NCBI GenBank assembly: GCA_002082585.1
Contig: CP020563.1
Location: forward strand, 5,884,001-5,948,000
Direction of reading: 5' to 3'
From: Kitasatospora albolonga
GTDB lineage: Bacteria > Actinomycetota > Actinomycetes > Streptomycetales > Streptomycetaceae
DNA: 64,000 nucleotides
In this document: positions 39,506 to 48,756 of the stretch, in pieces
Numbering within the stretch: the first letter of the stretch is position 1
Layout: each line of letters begins with the position of its first letter
Notes under the pieces: generated by a model
What the model saw: only the letters and a program-made list of their open reading frames with translations
What the model was told of the DNA's origin: nothing
Databases searched by the model: none
Position numbers and translations under genes: made by a program

Positions 39506-40951
39506 TCAGAGCTCGATCCACCCCACGGCCAGCGCCGCGACGCCGACCGCCGCACCGGCCACCGTCACCGCGCAGATGACCGCCTCGCCCGGCGAGAACA
39601 GCCGACGCCCCTGCTCCCGGCGGGACTTGACGAAGAGGAAGGTGGCCGGGGCGTAGAGGATGAAGGAGACGAGGACGAACTTCAGCCCGGCCGCGTACAG
39701 CAGGAACGCGGTGTAGAGCGTCGCCACCACGGCGACGACCAGTTCGCGCCGGGTGGAGCGCCCCACCGCGCCCCAGCGCTCCGGCCGCGCCGCGACCTTC
39801 AGGGCGAAGGCGGCGGCCAGCAGGAAGGGGATCAGGCTGAGGGCGCTGGTCAGATCGAGGGCGAAGGTGAAGGCATCGGCGGAGAAGAGCGTCACGACGA
39901 GGACGACCTGGCTGAGGCAGGTCGTCAGGAGCAGCGCGTTCTCGGGTACGTCCCCCGCCGCCGACCGCCCCAGGAAGCGCGGCATGTCCTTGTCCTTGGC
40001 GGCGACGAAGAGGACCTCGGCGGCCATCAGGGTCCAGGCGAGGTAGGCGCCGAGCACCGAGACGATGAGCCCGACGCTGATGAAGACCTGCCCCCAGGTG
40101 CCGACCGCCGACTCCAGCACCCCGGCCATCGAGGGCTGCCGCAGCTCGGCGATCTCGGCCATCGGGAGGAGCCCGTAACTGACGATCGTGACGGAGGCGA
40201 AGACGGCGAACACGCTCAGGAACCCCAGGACCGTGGCCCGGCCGACGTCTTCGCGCCGCTTGGCGTGGCGCGAATAGACGCTGGCCCCCTCCACGCCGAG
40301 GAAGACGAAGACGGTGGCGAGCATGGTCCCGCGCACCTGGCCGAAGAGGGAGCCCGCGTAGTCGGTCCCGGAGAAGTTGCCCGCGAAGACGGACGGCTCG
40401 AAGTAGAACAGGGCCAGGATCACGAAGAAGACGATGGGCACGATCTTCGCCACGGTGACGATGCGGTTGATCGCCGCCGCTTCCTTCACCCCTCGCCGGA
40501 TCAGCAGGAAGAACCCCCACAGCCCGACGGAGGAGACCACCACGGCCGTCACGGTGTCACCGTCCCCGAGCACCGGCGCCACCGCGCCGACCGTCGACAT
40601 GATGAGCACCCAGTAGGTGACGTTCCCGACGCAGGCGCTGGCCCAGTAGCCGAAGGCGGAGAAGAAGCCGAGGTACTCCCCGAACCCCGCTTTCGCGTAC
40701 GCGTACACGCCCGCGTCCAGGTCCGGCCGCCGTACGGCCAGCGCCTGGAAGACGAAGGCCAGCATCAGCATCCCGGTCCCGGCGACCGCCCACGCGATCA
40801 GCGCCCCCGCGACCCCGGTCTCCTGCGCGAAGCGCCGCGGCAGCGAGAACACCCCGGCACCGACCATCGAGCCGACGACCATCGCGGTGAGCGTCAGCAG
40901 GGTCAGCTTGGCGGCCGGCCGGGCGACGGCCTCCGAACCGGTGTGGGTCAT
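39506..40951 (-). CDS. APC-family amino-acid antiporter, probably arginine/ornithine (ArcD-like)
   Basis: This 481-residue protein has about twelve hydrophobic segments and the APC superfamily opening LTAMVVGSMVGAGVFSLPRRFAQETG, followed by LIAWAVAGTGMLMLAFVFQALAV. GVEGASVYSRHAKRREDVG is typical of the basic amino acid/polyamine antiporter (APA) family. Position directly upstream of arcA makes arginine/ornithine exchange the likely function. It is divergent from the TetR-type regulator at 41193. Confidence 0.88.
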   Translation of the reverse strand: MTHTGSEAVARPAAKLTLLTLTAMVVGSMVGAGVFSLPRRFAQETGVAGALIAWAVAGTGMLMLAFVFQALAVRRPDLDAGVYAYAKAGFGEYLGFFSAFGYWASACVGNVTYWVLIMSTVGAVAPVLGDGDTVTAVVVSSVGLWGFFLLIRRGVKEAAAINRIVTVAKIVPIVFFVILALFYFEPSVFAGNFSGTDYAGSLFGQVRGTMLATVFVFLGVEGASVYSRHAKRREDVGRATVLGFLSVFAVFASVTIVSYGLLPMAEIAELRQPSMAGVLESAVGTWGQVFISVGLIVSVLGAYLAWTLMAAEVLFVAAKDKDMPRFLGRSAAGDVPENALLLTTCLSQVVLVVTLFSADAFTFALDLTSALSLIPFLLAAAFALKVAARPERWGAVGRSTRRELVVAVVATLYTAFLLYAAGLKFVLVSFILYAPATFLFVKSRREQGRRLFSPGEAVICAVTVAGAAVGVAALAVGWIEL

Positions 40952-41192
40952 GGCGTTCCCCTGTCGACGCGGTCATCGGCCAAAGGGGAAAGCTAGCAAC
41001 TTTACGCAGGATTTCCCTCCATATCGCCACAACAGAAAACGGCGCCTCCGGGCAGGCGCACAGCACTCCCACCCGGCTTCTCGAATGATGCAAACATCTG
41101 GATGCCCTAGGTATCATGAAGGTGGACACACGAGGCGAAGCACCGAGCACGGAGTACCGCGGAATGGCACGGAACACGGACGGGGGGAGACG

Positions 41193-42338
41193 ATGGCGAG
41201 GCTGACCCGCGCACAGCAGCAGGAGCGGACCCGGGCGGAGGTGCTGGTCGCGGCCCGGCAGGAGTTCGCCGAGTACGGCTACGCCGACGCCAAGGTCGAC
41301 CGGATCGCCGACCGGGCCGAACTGACCAGGGGAGCGGTCTACTCCAACTTCACCGGCAAGCGCGCGCTCTACCTCGCGGTGCTCGCCGACGCCGCCGAAG
41401 AGACCCTGCGCCGCGCCGAACCGCCCCTGGAATCACCCGGATCGGCCGGAGCCGCACTCGGTGCGTTCGCCCGGGTCTGGCTGGAGCGGCTGCCCTTCGC
41501 GGGGGACACGCCCGGCAGCGGGCACCTCCAGCTGCGCTCACTGGCCGGAGTGCTGGACGCCGGACCGGCCGGAGCCGCCCTGGCCGAACTCGTACGGCTC
41601 GAAGCCCTGTTGCTCGCCCTCTCCCTCGAACCGCGCACCGGGCTCCGCACCCGGCCGGTGCGCCTGGCCGAGCTGACGCTGACCCTGCTGCACGGCGCGG
41701 CCGCCCTCGCGGAGAGCGCCCCCGGGACCGGCGACCCGTTCGCCCTGGCCCGCGCCGCCGAGCATCTGGCCGCCCTCGGCCCCGTCGACGACGCGCCCCC
41801 GCCCCACCTGCCCTTCGTCGCCCCGGCCCGCCCGGTGCGGGAGGAGTGGGCGGCGCCCCGGGGGCTGCGCGACGAGGTCACCGGCCGTCAGGCCGCCCTG
41901 GACGAGGACGGTGTGGTGGTCGTGCTGGGCGTGGCACGGCTCTCGGCGGCCGAGGAGGCGTTGCGCTCGGCGCGACCGCACGACGCGGTGACCCTCGTCG
42001 TCGTGACGAGCGACCCCGCCGAGCTCGGCAGGCTGGCCCGGCTCCGGATCACCGATCTGGTCGGCTGCCTGCGCCGGGTCTTCGCGCCCGCCGAACTCCC
42101 GCGGCTGCGCATCGTGTTGGACGACACCGGTACGGTCGCGGAGGCCGTCGGCGGGCTCCCGGCCGCCGACCGCACCGAGGCCGCGATCCGGGTCCGGGAC
42201 GGGCTGATCGTGGCCCGCGCGGACGGCCGGGGCGCCGGCCACGCGGCGGCCGACCACAGCCCCGACGAGGCCGACGCACGCCCTGACAACCAGTCCCCGC
42301 CACCCCTCGGCACCCCCCGGGGTACGGCGCCCCGGTAG
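41193..42338 (+). CDS. TetR-family regulator with long C-terminal extension
   Basis: This 381-residue protein has an N-terminal TetR DNA-binding domain (residues 8-60: RTRAEVLVAARQEFAEYGYADAKVDRIADRA, then LTRGAVYSNFTGKRALYLAV). The ligand domain is followed by about 150 further residues of mixed alpha/beta character that most TetR proteins lack. GGGGGGAGA precedes the ATG. It is divergent from the antiporter gene and so may control the arginine module; the 241-bp gap is AT-richer near 41085-41120, where TAGGTAT could be a -10. Confidence 0.85.
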   Translation: MARLTRAQQQERTRAEVLVAARQEFAEYGYADAKVDRIADRAELTRGAVYSNFTGKRALYLAVLADAAEETLRRAEPPLESPGSAGAALGAFARVWLERLPFAGDTPGSGHLQLRSLAGVLDAGPAGAALAELVRLEALLLALSLEPRTGLRTRPVRLAELTLTLLHGAAALAESAPGTGDPFALARAAEHLAALGPVDDAPPPHLPFVAPARPVREEWAAPRGLRDEVTGRQAALDEDGVVVVLGVARLSAAEEALRSARPHDAVTLVVVTSDPAELGRLARLRITDLVGCLRRVFAPAELPRLRIVLDDTGTVAEAVGGLPAADRTEAAIRVRDGLIVARADGRGAGHAAADHSPDEADARPDNQSPPPLGTPRGTAPR

Positions 42339-42347
42339 CCCCGGCGC

Positions 42348-42660
42348 ATGGCCACCCGCCGTCTCCACCTGGCCCGCCACGGCGAGGCGGACGCGTTCGG
42401 CGAGCTCACCGGCACGGGGCACCGGCAGGCGGACCTGCTGGGCGAACGGCTCGCCGGACTGCCGGTCGACACGGTGTGTGGCACTCGCTGCTGCCCCGCG
42501 CCGCCGCGAGCGCCCGGACGACCGCAGAGCACCTGCTGGGCGTGCCGGTGACGGAGGCGCCCGAACTGATCGACCACGTACGGTATATACCGCACATAAC
42601 ATGCGTACCGGACGCGGACGAGATGCCCCGTCCCGGCCCGGCCTGGACAGCGCGAACACG
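42348..42660 (+). pseudogene. Histidine phosphatase family protein, frameshifted and truncated
   Basis: The first frame reads MATRRLHLARHGEADAFGEL with the catalytic RHG, continues to RLAGLPVDTV, then loses sense. A second frame picks up exactly there as VWHSLLPRAAASARTTAEHL and GVPVTEAPELIDHVRYIP. The junction contains gtgtgtgg at about 42474-42481, where the expected in-frame sequence would be gtgtgg, so a GT dinucleotide was gained. Similarity fades near 42650, well short of the usual 190-220 residues. Confidence 0.8.
42581..42592. promoter_or_regulatory. 12-bp perfect palindrome upstream of the dipZ-like gene
   Basis: CGGTATATACCG lies about 190 bp before the dipZ-like start in an otherwise GC-rich region. 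It sits within the decayed phosphatase gene, so it may be chance, but GGTATATACC resembles short operator palindromes. Confidence 0.25.
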
Positions 42661-42782
42661 GGGCTCACGGCTTCCTTTCCGCTTCCCTTCACCTCGCTCC
42701 GGCCAATCCGGATCTTCCGCCGCGACGAATAGCTGTTGGAGGATGCGCGCGCCCGCCGCACTCCGGACGGAAGGTGACCGGC

Positions 42783-44630
42783 ATGCTCACGTTGGCCTTG
42801 ATCGGATTGCTGGGAGGGCTGATCACCGCGGTATCGCCCTGCATCCTGCCCGTCCTCCCCGTGGTGTTCCTGGCCGGCGGAACCGGCGGCAAGGGGGACG
42901 GCCGTACGAAGCCCGGCGCCACGACCGGGGCACCGGACGCGGGGCCCGCTCCGCCGCGGAGGGGTGCGGCGGGCGGCCCCGCGGTACGGACCGCACCCGC
43001 CCAGGACCCGGCCGCTCCGGAGGCACCCGCTCCGGACCCGGCCGGGGCCGTACGGGCGCCGCGCAACCGGCGCCCGTACGCCGTGGTCGCCGGGCTGGTC
43101 GTCAGCTTCGCCTTCTTCACCCTGCTCGGCGTGACGATCATCTCCGCACTCGGACTGCCCCAGGACATCCTGCGCTACACCGGCCTGGGCCTGCTCGTGC
43201 TCATCGGGCTCGGTCTGATCCTCCCGCCCGTCGAACGCGTACTGGAGAAGCCCTTCGCCCGTATCCCGCAGCGCCAGGTCAACAAGGAGGGCAGCGCCTT
43301 CGCCCTGGGCCTGGGACTGGGCCTGCTGTACGTCCCCTGCGCCGGTCCCGTTCTCGCCGCGATCACCGTCGCCGGGGCGCGGGGCGAGATCAGCGCCGAC
43401 ATCGTGGTGCTGACCCTGTCCTTCGCCGTCGGCACCGCCGTACCCCTCCTGGCCTTCGCCCTGGCCGGACGCAGGGTCGCCGAGCGGGTCGCCGCGTTCC
43501 GCAGGCGCGCCCGGGGGCTCCGCATCGTCGCCGGTTCCCTGATGATCGTGCTCGCCCTCGGCCTCGCCTTCGACGTCACCGCCGCCATCCAGCGGACCCT
43601 GCCGGACTACACCTCCGGCGTCCAGAGGAAGATCGAGGACAGCGACGCCGCCAGGCAGCAGCTCTCCGGGCTCTACGACGACTCCAACAAGGAGCTCTCC
43701 CGCTGCGAGGACGGCGCCGACGAACTCCGTGCGTGCGGACAGGCCCCACCGCTCGAAGGCATCGACGGCTGGCTCAACACCCCCGGCAACCGGCCCGTCG
43801 ACCTCAAGAGCCTGCGCGGCAAGGTCACCCTGATCGACTTCTGGACGTACTCCTGCATCAACTGCCAGCGCGCGGTGCCCCATCTGCAGGACTGGGAACG
43901 CGCCTACGAGGATGCCGGACTGCGCATCATCGGCGTCCACTCACCCGAGTTCGCCTTCGAGAAGAAGCGTGACAACGTCGTCTCCGGGGCCAGGAAGCTC
44001 GGCGTGACCTGGCCCGTCGCCCTCGACAACGACCTCACCACCTGGGACAACTACCGCAACCGCTTCTGGCCCGCCAAGTACCTCATCGACGCCGAAGGCA
44101 CCGTCCGCTACTTCAAGTTCGGCGAAGGCGACTACGACAAGACCGAGAAGATGATCCGGGAACTGCTCCGCCAGGCGGACCCCACCGTCGCTCTCCCCGA
44201 GCCGACCGGCCGCGCGATGGACGACCTGACCACCGGCCGGACCCCCGAGACCTACCTCAGCAACCTGCGCATCCGCGGCTACGTCGGCACCCCCCTGGTG
44301 GACGACAAGCCCGCCGTCTACCGCTTCCCCCGCGAGCCCCTGCCCCTCAACAAGCTCTCGCTCGACGGCACATGGACCGCCGGTTACGAGCACTTCACCG
44401 CGGGCCCCGACGCCCGCCTCGCCTTCACCTACCGTGCCAAGAACGCCAACCTGGTCCTCGCCGGTACCGGAAAGGTCACCGTCGTCGTGGACGGCAAGGC
44501 CACCAGGACGATCGATGTGTCCGGCTCCCCGGCCCTGTACCGCCTGACCGACGACAAGGACCCGCGCACCGCCCGTCTCGAACTCCGCCTGGACGAGGGA
44601 CTGGAGGCGTACGCGTTCACCTTCGGGTAG
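42783..44630 (+). CDS. dipZ: DipZ-like CcdA-thioredoxin fusion protein
   Basis: This 615-residue protein passes reducing power across the membrane to extracytoplasmic thiols. The CcdA part has about six helices, with SPCILPVLPVVFLAGG near residue 20 and LLYVPCAGPVLAAITVAGAR near 185 carrying the redox cysteines. The first loop is swollen by a Pro/Ala/Gly-rich insert (about 37-95). A thioredoxin-like domain (about 330-465) has DFWTYSCINCQRAVPHL with CINC. The C-terminal 130 residues are the sugar-binding-like domain seen in mycobacterial DipZ. GGAAGG is 8 nt before the ATG at 42783. A terminator follows. Confidence 0.9.
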   Translation: MLTLALIGLLGGLITAVSPCILPVLPVVFLAGGTGGKGDGRTKPGATTGAPDAGPAPPRRGAAGGPAVRTAPAQDPAAPEAPAPDPAGAVRAPRNRRPYAVVAGLVVSFAFFTLLGVTIISALGLPQDILRYTGLGLLVLIGLGLILPPVERVLEKPFARIPQRQVNKEGSAFALGLGLGLLYVPCAGPVLAAITVAGARGEISADIVVLTLSFAVGTAVPLLAFALAGRRVAERVAAFRRRARGLRIVAGSLMIVLALGLAFDVTAAIQRTLPDYTSGVQRKIEDSDAARQQLSGLYDDSNKELSRCEDGADELRACGQAPPLEGIDGWLNTPGNRPVDLKSLRGKVTLIDFWTYSCINCQRAVPHLQDWERAYEDAGLRIIGVHSPEFAFEKKRDNVVSGARKLGVTWPVALDNDLTTWDNYRNRFWPAKYLIDAEGTVRYFKFGEGDYDKTEKMIRELLRQADPTVALPEPTGRAMDDLTTGRTPETYLSNLRIRGYVGTPLVDDKPAVYRFPREPLPLNKLSLDGTWTAGYEHFTAGPDARLAFTYRAKNANLVLAGTGKVTVVVDGKATRTIDVSGSPALYRLTDDKDPRTARLELRLDEGLEAYAFTFG

Positions 44631-44638
44631 AGCCGGAG

Positions 44639-44667
44639 GTGGGCCGCCGGAGGGTCCGGCGGCCCAC
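44639..44667. terminator. Bidirectional hairpin terminator
   Basis: GTGGGCCGCCGGA at 44639-44651, loop GGG, and its exact complement at 44655-44667. It lies between the converging stops of the dipZ-like gene (44630) and the DUF4394 gene (44686) and can serve both. Confidence 0.85.
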
Positions 44668-44685
44668 CGCACAGCGGGCTGTGGC

Positions 44686-45558
44686 TCAGTGCTGGTCGAG
44701 CGGCAGGGCGAGGTCGGTGACCTGGTGGGCCCGGGGGAAGGCGCCGAGGTCGCGGGCGGCGCCGGTGAGCACGTCGACCGCGTACAGGCGGGCGGCACCG
44801 GCCGTGTTGAGGGTGGCGAAGCCGTGGTTGGTGCCGTGCTTCGGCGAGAAGTAGATGTCGAACCCGGCGTCCGGGCCCGCGTCCACGCCGAGGTTCCCGG
44901 TCGGGGCGAGGGTGCCGGCGTTGGCGGGCGACTGGAGGGAGACGCGGTCGGCCAGGGTGTCGATGTCGAACAGGGTGGTCGCGGTGGCCGGGTCGAGGTC
45001 GTTGTTGGTGTAGGCGGCGCCGGTGACACCCATGGCGGTGGAGGGCGGCATGGTGGGGTTGGTGAGGGTGCCGTCAGCGATGGTCCCCAGGGGAGCGGCG
45101 CCGTCGTCGATGTTGTGCCGCAGGTTCTGCCCGGTATCACTGATGACGCGGAGCCGGTTGGCGGCGGGGTTGAAGTCGACGCCGAACCGCTTGCCGGAGA
45201 GGGCGACGGTGAGCCGGGAGACCTTCAGGGCCTTGGCGTCGGCGGTGTTCAGGGTGTAGACACCGCCCTTGTCGCCGACTCCGTACAGCTTCCCGTTCTG
45301 GACACGGAAGTCGATCCCGACGACCTTGGTGTCACCGCGCAGCCCGGACACCTTCCCGATGGCCGTGGTCCTGGCGGGCCGGTCGACGGCGAACGCGACC
45401 AGGCGCTGGTCGGCGGTCAGCCCGATGGCGGTGAGCGCATTGTGCCCTCGGTGGTTCATGGCGGGCCCGTCATGGCCGCCCGCGGACGCGAGGGCCGGAG
45501 CGGCCAGGGCCGCGACCACGGCGACGGAGGCGGCGACGACGGTTCTGCGTGTACGCAT
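44686..45558 (-). CDS. Secreted DUF4394 protein
   Basis: This 290-residue protein has a Sec signal (MRTRRTVVAASVAVVAALAA ending in ALASA). The mature part fits DUF4394: LTAIGLTADQRLVAFAVDRP, VGIDFRVQNGKLYGVGDKGGVYTL in parts, and GVDFNPAANRLRVISDTGQN. The repeats suggest a beta-propeller-like fold; no enzymatic function is established. It stands alone. Confidence 0.88.
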   Translation of the reverse strand: MRTRRTVVAASVAVVAALAAPALASAGGHDGPAMNHRGHNALTAIGLTADQRLVAFAVDRPARTTAIGKVSGLRGDTKVVGIDFRVQNGKLYGVGDKGGVYTLNTADAKALKVSRLTVALSGKRFGVDFNPAANRLRVISDTGQNLRHNIDDGAAPLGTIADGTLTNPTMPPSTAMGVTGAAYTNNDLDPATATTLFDIDTLADRVSLQSPANAGTLAPTGNLGVDAGPDAGFDIYFSPKHGTNHGFATLNTAGAARLYAVDVLTGAARDLGAFPRAHQVTDLALPLDQH

Positions 45559-45666
45559 GATGCTCCAGGGGAAGTACGGTGCCCCGCCCGCAGGTACGGG
45601 CGGGTTCGCGACGGGTTCGGAGCACAGAGGTGTACGGATGGGCGGAAACCCGGAAAGTCACCTCAT

Positions 45667-45711
45667 TGGAGTCATCGAGCGTGGAGTCATCGAACGTGGA
45701 GTCACCGAACC
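45667..45711. repeat. 15-bp tandem repeat, three units
   Basis: Units tggagtcatcgagcg, tggagtcatcgaacg and tggagtcaccgaacc follow each other directly at 45667, 45682 and 45697. They lie just before an alpha/beta-hydrolase remnant. The rest of the 371-bp spacer (45559-45929) shows no other gene or signal that I can support. Confidence 0.85.
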
Positions 45712-45732
45712 GGGAGGGGAGAGGGCGCGGTG

Positions 45733-45865
45733 ACCATGGAGGCCGCTGCGGACGGCATCACCGGCGTGGTCATCCCCGGCTGCGGCCACTTTTCCGGCCG
45801 AGGAGGCTCCGCGGGAACCGCTGTCAGCGCTGCGGCCCTTCCTCGCGCCCTGTCGGACCAAGGCG
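45733..45865 (+). pseudogene. Alpha/beta-hydrolase, C-terminal remnant
   Basis: About 20 codons read EAAADGITGVVIPGCGHF, the typical segment with the catalytic histidine of epoxide-hydrolase-like enzymes. The sense then continues one frame over as AEEAPREPLSALRPFLAPCR, the usual helix after that histidine. The remaining 250 residues of such an enzyme are absent. Confidence 0.65.
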
Positions 45866-45929
45866 GTTCCGCCTCCGCGAGCGTCAGCCCCTGAGCACGT
45901 CTCGGTGTGCGGAGAGGCACCCAGACGCC

Positions 45930-47111
45930 TCAGTTGCAGAACGCGGTGTCCGTCGCGGCCATGACCGCCTTCGCGCTCTTCTCCGCGTCGCTGAAGGTTC
46001 CCGGGAGCGCGGTCACCGCCAGGCCGACCGAGCGGCCGTCGTCGGTGGCGCCGCCCCGGGTCTCGTAGCCGTCGATGTCGCCGCCGTGCCCCCAGTACTC
46101 GCCGCCGCAGCTCAGCGGGATGCTGAAGACGCCGAGACCGTAGCGCCATCCGGGCATGAGCGGCGCGTCGACCGTCCTGCGCATCTCGGCCAGTTGCCCG
46201 GGTGCGAGGAGCTTCCCGTCGAGGAGCAGGCGGGCGAACTTCGCGAGGTCGCTCGGTGTGGAGATCATCTGGCCGGCGGCTCCGCCCCAGGAGGGGTCCA
46301 TCCGCGTGGCGTCGATGACCTTGCCGTTCTCCAGGCTGCTGAGCGCGTAGCCCCGGGCATGGGGCTTCGGGACGGTCCGGTCGCCGGGCTGCGGCCAGGA
46401 GGTGTGGCGCAGCCCCGCCTTCCGGATCACGCGCTCGGTGATCTGCTCCTGCACGGGCCGTCCGGTGACCTTCTCGATCAGCATGCCCGCCAGCAGGTAG
46501 TTGGTGTTGCTGTACCCCCACTTGGCGCCGGGCGCGAAGTCCGCCGGGTGGGCCAGGGCCGCGGTGAGCAGATCGTGCGGATGGAAGAACGTGTGCTGGA
46601 CCTTCGCGAAGTTCTCCAGGCCGATGTGTTCGGTGTAGTTGGGAAGGCCGCTGGTGTGCTGCAGCAGCTGCCGGACGGTGATCTTCCCGCCGTCGATGCC
46701 CTCACCCCGTACCACTCCGGGAAGGTATGTCTCGATGGGCTCGTCCAGGGCGACCTTGCCCTCGGCCACCAGTTGCAGGACCACGACCGCGGTGAACGTC
46801 TTGGTGTTGCTGCCGGCCCGTACGTAACCGTCGCGCGGGACCGGAACCTGTTCGTCCAGCCGCGCGGACCCGGAGACCGGCGAGGAGGTACGGCCGTCCT
46901 TGCGCACCCACGCGAACGCGGCGGGGAACTTGTCCTCGCTCACCAACGCGTCGAGGCTCTCCTGCAGAGCTGTGCTCCCGCCCGCTCGTGCGGCCGCCTC
47001 CCGTGGCGTGTCCGCCACGGCGGCGATCGTGGTGGCGGCTCCCACCAGACTCACCGCCGCGACGACCAGCATGCCCTTGCGCAGCCTTGAAACGGTCTTC
47101 GCGCGTACCAT
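45930..47111 (-). CDS. Secreted serine hydrolase (class C beta-lactamase / D-Ala-D-Ala carboxypeptidase family)
   Basis: This 393-residue protein has a signal peptide (LRKGMLVVAAVSLVGAATTIAAVA). The catalytic SxxK is SNTK in YVRAGSNTKTFTAVVVLQL, and the YxN motif is YSN in WGYSNTNYLLAGMLIEKVTG; WGHGGDIDGY near the C-terminus replaces the KTG-type box as HGG. It resembles the Streptomyces R61 DD-peptidase/esterase group, so it may act on peptidoglycan peptides or esters. GAGGGAG precedes the ATG at 47111. Confidence 0.92.
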   Translation of the reverse strand: MVRAKTVSRLRKGMLVVAAVSLVGAATTIAAVADTPREAAARAGGSTALQESLDALVSEDKFPAAFAWVRKDGRTSSPVSGSARLDEQVPVPRDGYVRAGSNTKTFTAVVVLQLVAEGKVALDEPIETYLPGVVRGEGIDGGKITVRQLLQHTSGLPNYTEHIGLENFAKVQHTFFHPHDLLTAALAHPADFAPGAKWGYSNTNYLLAGMLIEKVTGRPVQEQITERVIRKAGLRHTSWPQPGDRTVPKPHARGYALSSLENGKVIDATRMDPSWGGAAGQMISTPSDLAKFARLLLDGKLLAPGQLAEMRRTVDAPLMPGWRYGLGVFSIPLSCGGEYWGHGGDIDGYETRGGATDDGRSVGLAVTALPGTFSDAEKSAKAVMAATDTAFCN

Positions 47112-47246
47112 CACGACTCCCTCAGATTCGGTGTTGCCGGTCGGGCTTCCCCGCGATCCCCCAGGCCGTGGAATCGAGCGTGGCGATCTCGTGGTCCGCA
47201 CGGACTCGCGCCATCCTGGCGGGGTTTGTTCCAGCGGGCCGGAGGC

Positions 47247-47420
47247 TCAGAAGCTCTGCGGGCTCTTCTCGCGCAGCAGCCACAGCGTGAACGCCGATCC
47301 CAGGAAGATCAGCCCGGACGCGACGCTGAGTGCCACCTGCGTCGGTCCGGACCACAACAGGCTCGTCGCCACGTTGAAGAGGAGCGAGCAGACGAGCACG
47401 AACCAGAGCAGGGCCTTCAT
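47247..47420 (-). CDS. Small membrane protein, unrecognised
   Basis: This 57-residue protein has two hydrophobic helices (ALLWFVLVCSLLFNVATSLLW and VALSVASGLIFLGSAFTLWLL in parts) and a short charged tail LREKSPQSF. GGGAG precedes the ATG. Such small two-helix proteins are common next to two-component systems in Streptomyces; no function is known to me. It is divergent from the histidine kinase gene. Confidence 0.75.
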   Translation of the reverse strand: MKALLWFVLVCSLLFNVATSLLWSGPTQVALSVASGLIFLGSAFTLWLLREKSPQSF

Positions 47421-47574
47421 GGGGAGCTCCCGGGGGCGAGTGGGTGACGCGGTGCGTCCTGATGCCTCCATCCTGGTCGCCGCACCCCGCGCCGCGGCAG
47501 GGCACCCACTCGTCGGTGCGTGGTGTAGCAGGCTCCACCTCGCGGGCCCGTCCCTGTCGCCTAGGCTGGTCGCC

Positions 47575-48756
47575 ATGGAACAGGCGGTGGGCAGGGCCTG
47601 GCGGGCGACCCGGCATCTCGTCGTCGGCTTCGGGCTCAGCTGTGCCTGTCTCTTCCTGGTCGCCCTGTTCCTCATCGGGCTGATGGCGACCGCCCTCGTG
47701 GTCGGTGCGGGGATGCTGCCCGAGACCGTGCTGACCGTGCGGCGGTTCGCGGGCTTCGAGCGGCGGCGGGTGGGCGCCTGGACGGGCGTCGAGGTGCCCG
47801 AGGCGTACGCCACCTTGACCGGGACGGTCGTCGAGCGGCTGCGCGGCGCGGCCGACGACCCCGGCACCCTGCGCGATCTGCGCTGGGTCGGGGCCCAGTT
47901 GGTGTACGGGATCGTCCTGTTCTGCGTCGCGCTGGTCGTCTGGGTGCCCGCGATCGTGGTCGACGGACTGTGGTGCGGGGCGCTCGGCCGGCCCCCGGTC
48001 CTCCTGCCCCTGCTCACCCGTATCGCCGATCTCGAATGCGTGTGGTCCAGAGCCCTCCTGACGCCTTCGCCGCAGGCCCGCCTCGCCCGCCGGGTCGAGC
48101 AGCTCACCGAGACCCGGGCCGGCGCGGTCGCCGCGCACGGCGCCGAGCTGCGGCGCATCGAACGCGATCTGCACGACGGCACCCAGGCCCGCCTGGTCTC
48201 CCTGTCGATGCGCATCGGGCTCGCCAAACGGGCCTACGACACCGATCCCGCGACCGGCCGCGCCCTGCTCGACGAGGCGCAGACGCAGGCGGAGGAGGCG
48301 CTCACCGAGCTGCGGCACGTGGTGCGCGGCATCCACCCGCCCGTCCTCACCGACCGGGGCCTGGAGGGCGCGGTGCGTGCGCTCGCCGCGAGCAGCGGTC
48401 TGGACGTCGAGGTGAGCGTCGGCGGCACGGACGACGGGACGCGGGCCCCCGCCGCCGTGGAGGCCGCCGCCTACTTCGTGGTGGCCGAGGCGCTCACCAA
48501 CGCGGCCAGGCACAGCGGCGCCGAGCGGGCGTCGGTCACGCTGACCCGGACGCCGCGGCTGGTCCGCGTCCGGGTCCACGACGAGGGCCGCGGCGGCGCC
48601 GAGGAGGCCCTCACCGGCACCGACCCCGAACAGCCGCGCGGCACCGGTCTGATCGGCATCCGCCGCCGGGTCGCCGCCCTGGACGGAACGGTCCGGGTGG
48701 CCAGCCCCGCAGGGGGTCCGACCGATATCGAAGTGGAGCTGCCGTGCGCGTGGTGA
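47575..48756 (+). CDS. Sensor histidine kinase (HisKA_3, NarL-type)
   Basis: This 393-residue kinase has N-terminal transmembrane helices (about 15-48 and 108-132), a dimerisation domain with RIERDLHDGTQARL (phospho-acceptor His200) and a HATPase_c domain with N box ALTNAARHSGA and G box GTGLIGIRRRV. A possible -10 (TAGGCT at 47562-47567) lies only 7 nt before the ATG and there is no ribosome-binding site, so the message may be leaderless. Its end overlaps the response-regulator start by 13 nt. It faces an ABC exporter gene pair, which is the likely output. Confidence 0.92.
   Translation: MEQAVGRAWRATRHLVVGFGLSCACLFLVALFLIGLMATALVVGAGMLPETVLTVRRFAGFERRRVGAWTGVEVPEAYATLTGTVVERLRGAADDPGTLRDLRWVGAQLVYGIVLFCVALVVWVPAIVVDGLWCGALGRPPVLLPLLTRIADLECVWSRALLTPSPQARLARRVEQLTETRAGAVAAHGAELRRIERDLHDGTQARLVSLSMRIGLAKRAYDTDPATGRALLDEAQTQAEEALTELRHVVRGIHPPVLTDRGLEGAVRALAASSGLDVEVSVGGTDDGTRAPAAVEAAAYFVVAEALTNAARHSGAERASVTLTRTPRLVRVRVHDEGRGGAEEALTGTDPEQPRGTGLIGIRRRVAALDGTVRVASPAGGPTDIEVELPCAW

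Noticed and set aside
42478..42732. 84-codon frame over the phosphatase remnant
   Set aside because: It reads an alternate frame of the decayed gene and has no recognisable sequence.
46900..47574. N-terminal extension of the histidine kinase to 46900
   Set aside because: It would overlap the serine hydrolase and small membrane protein genes; the ATG at 47575 gives a standard kinase start.
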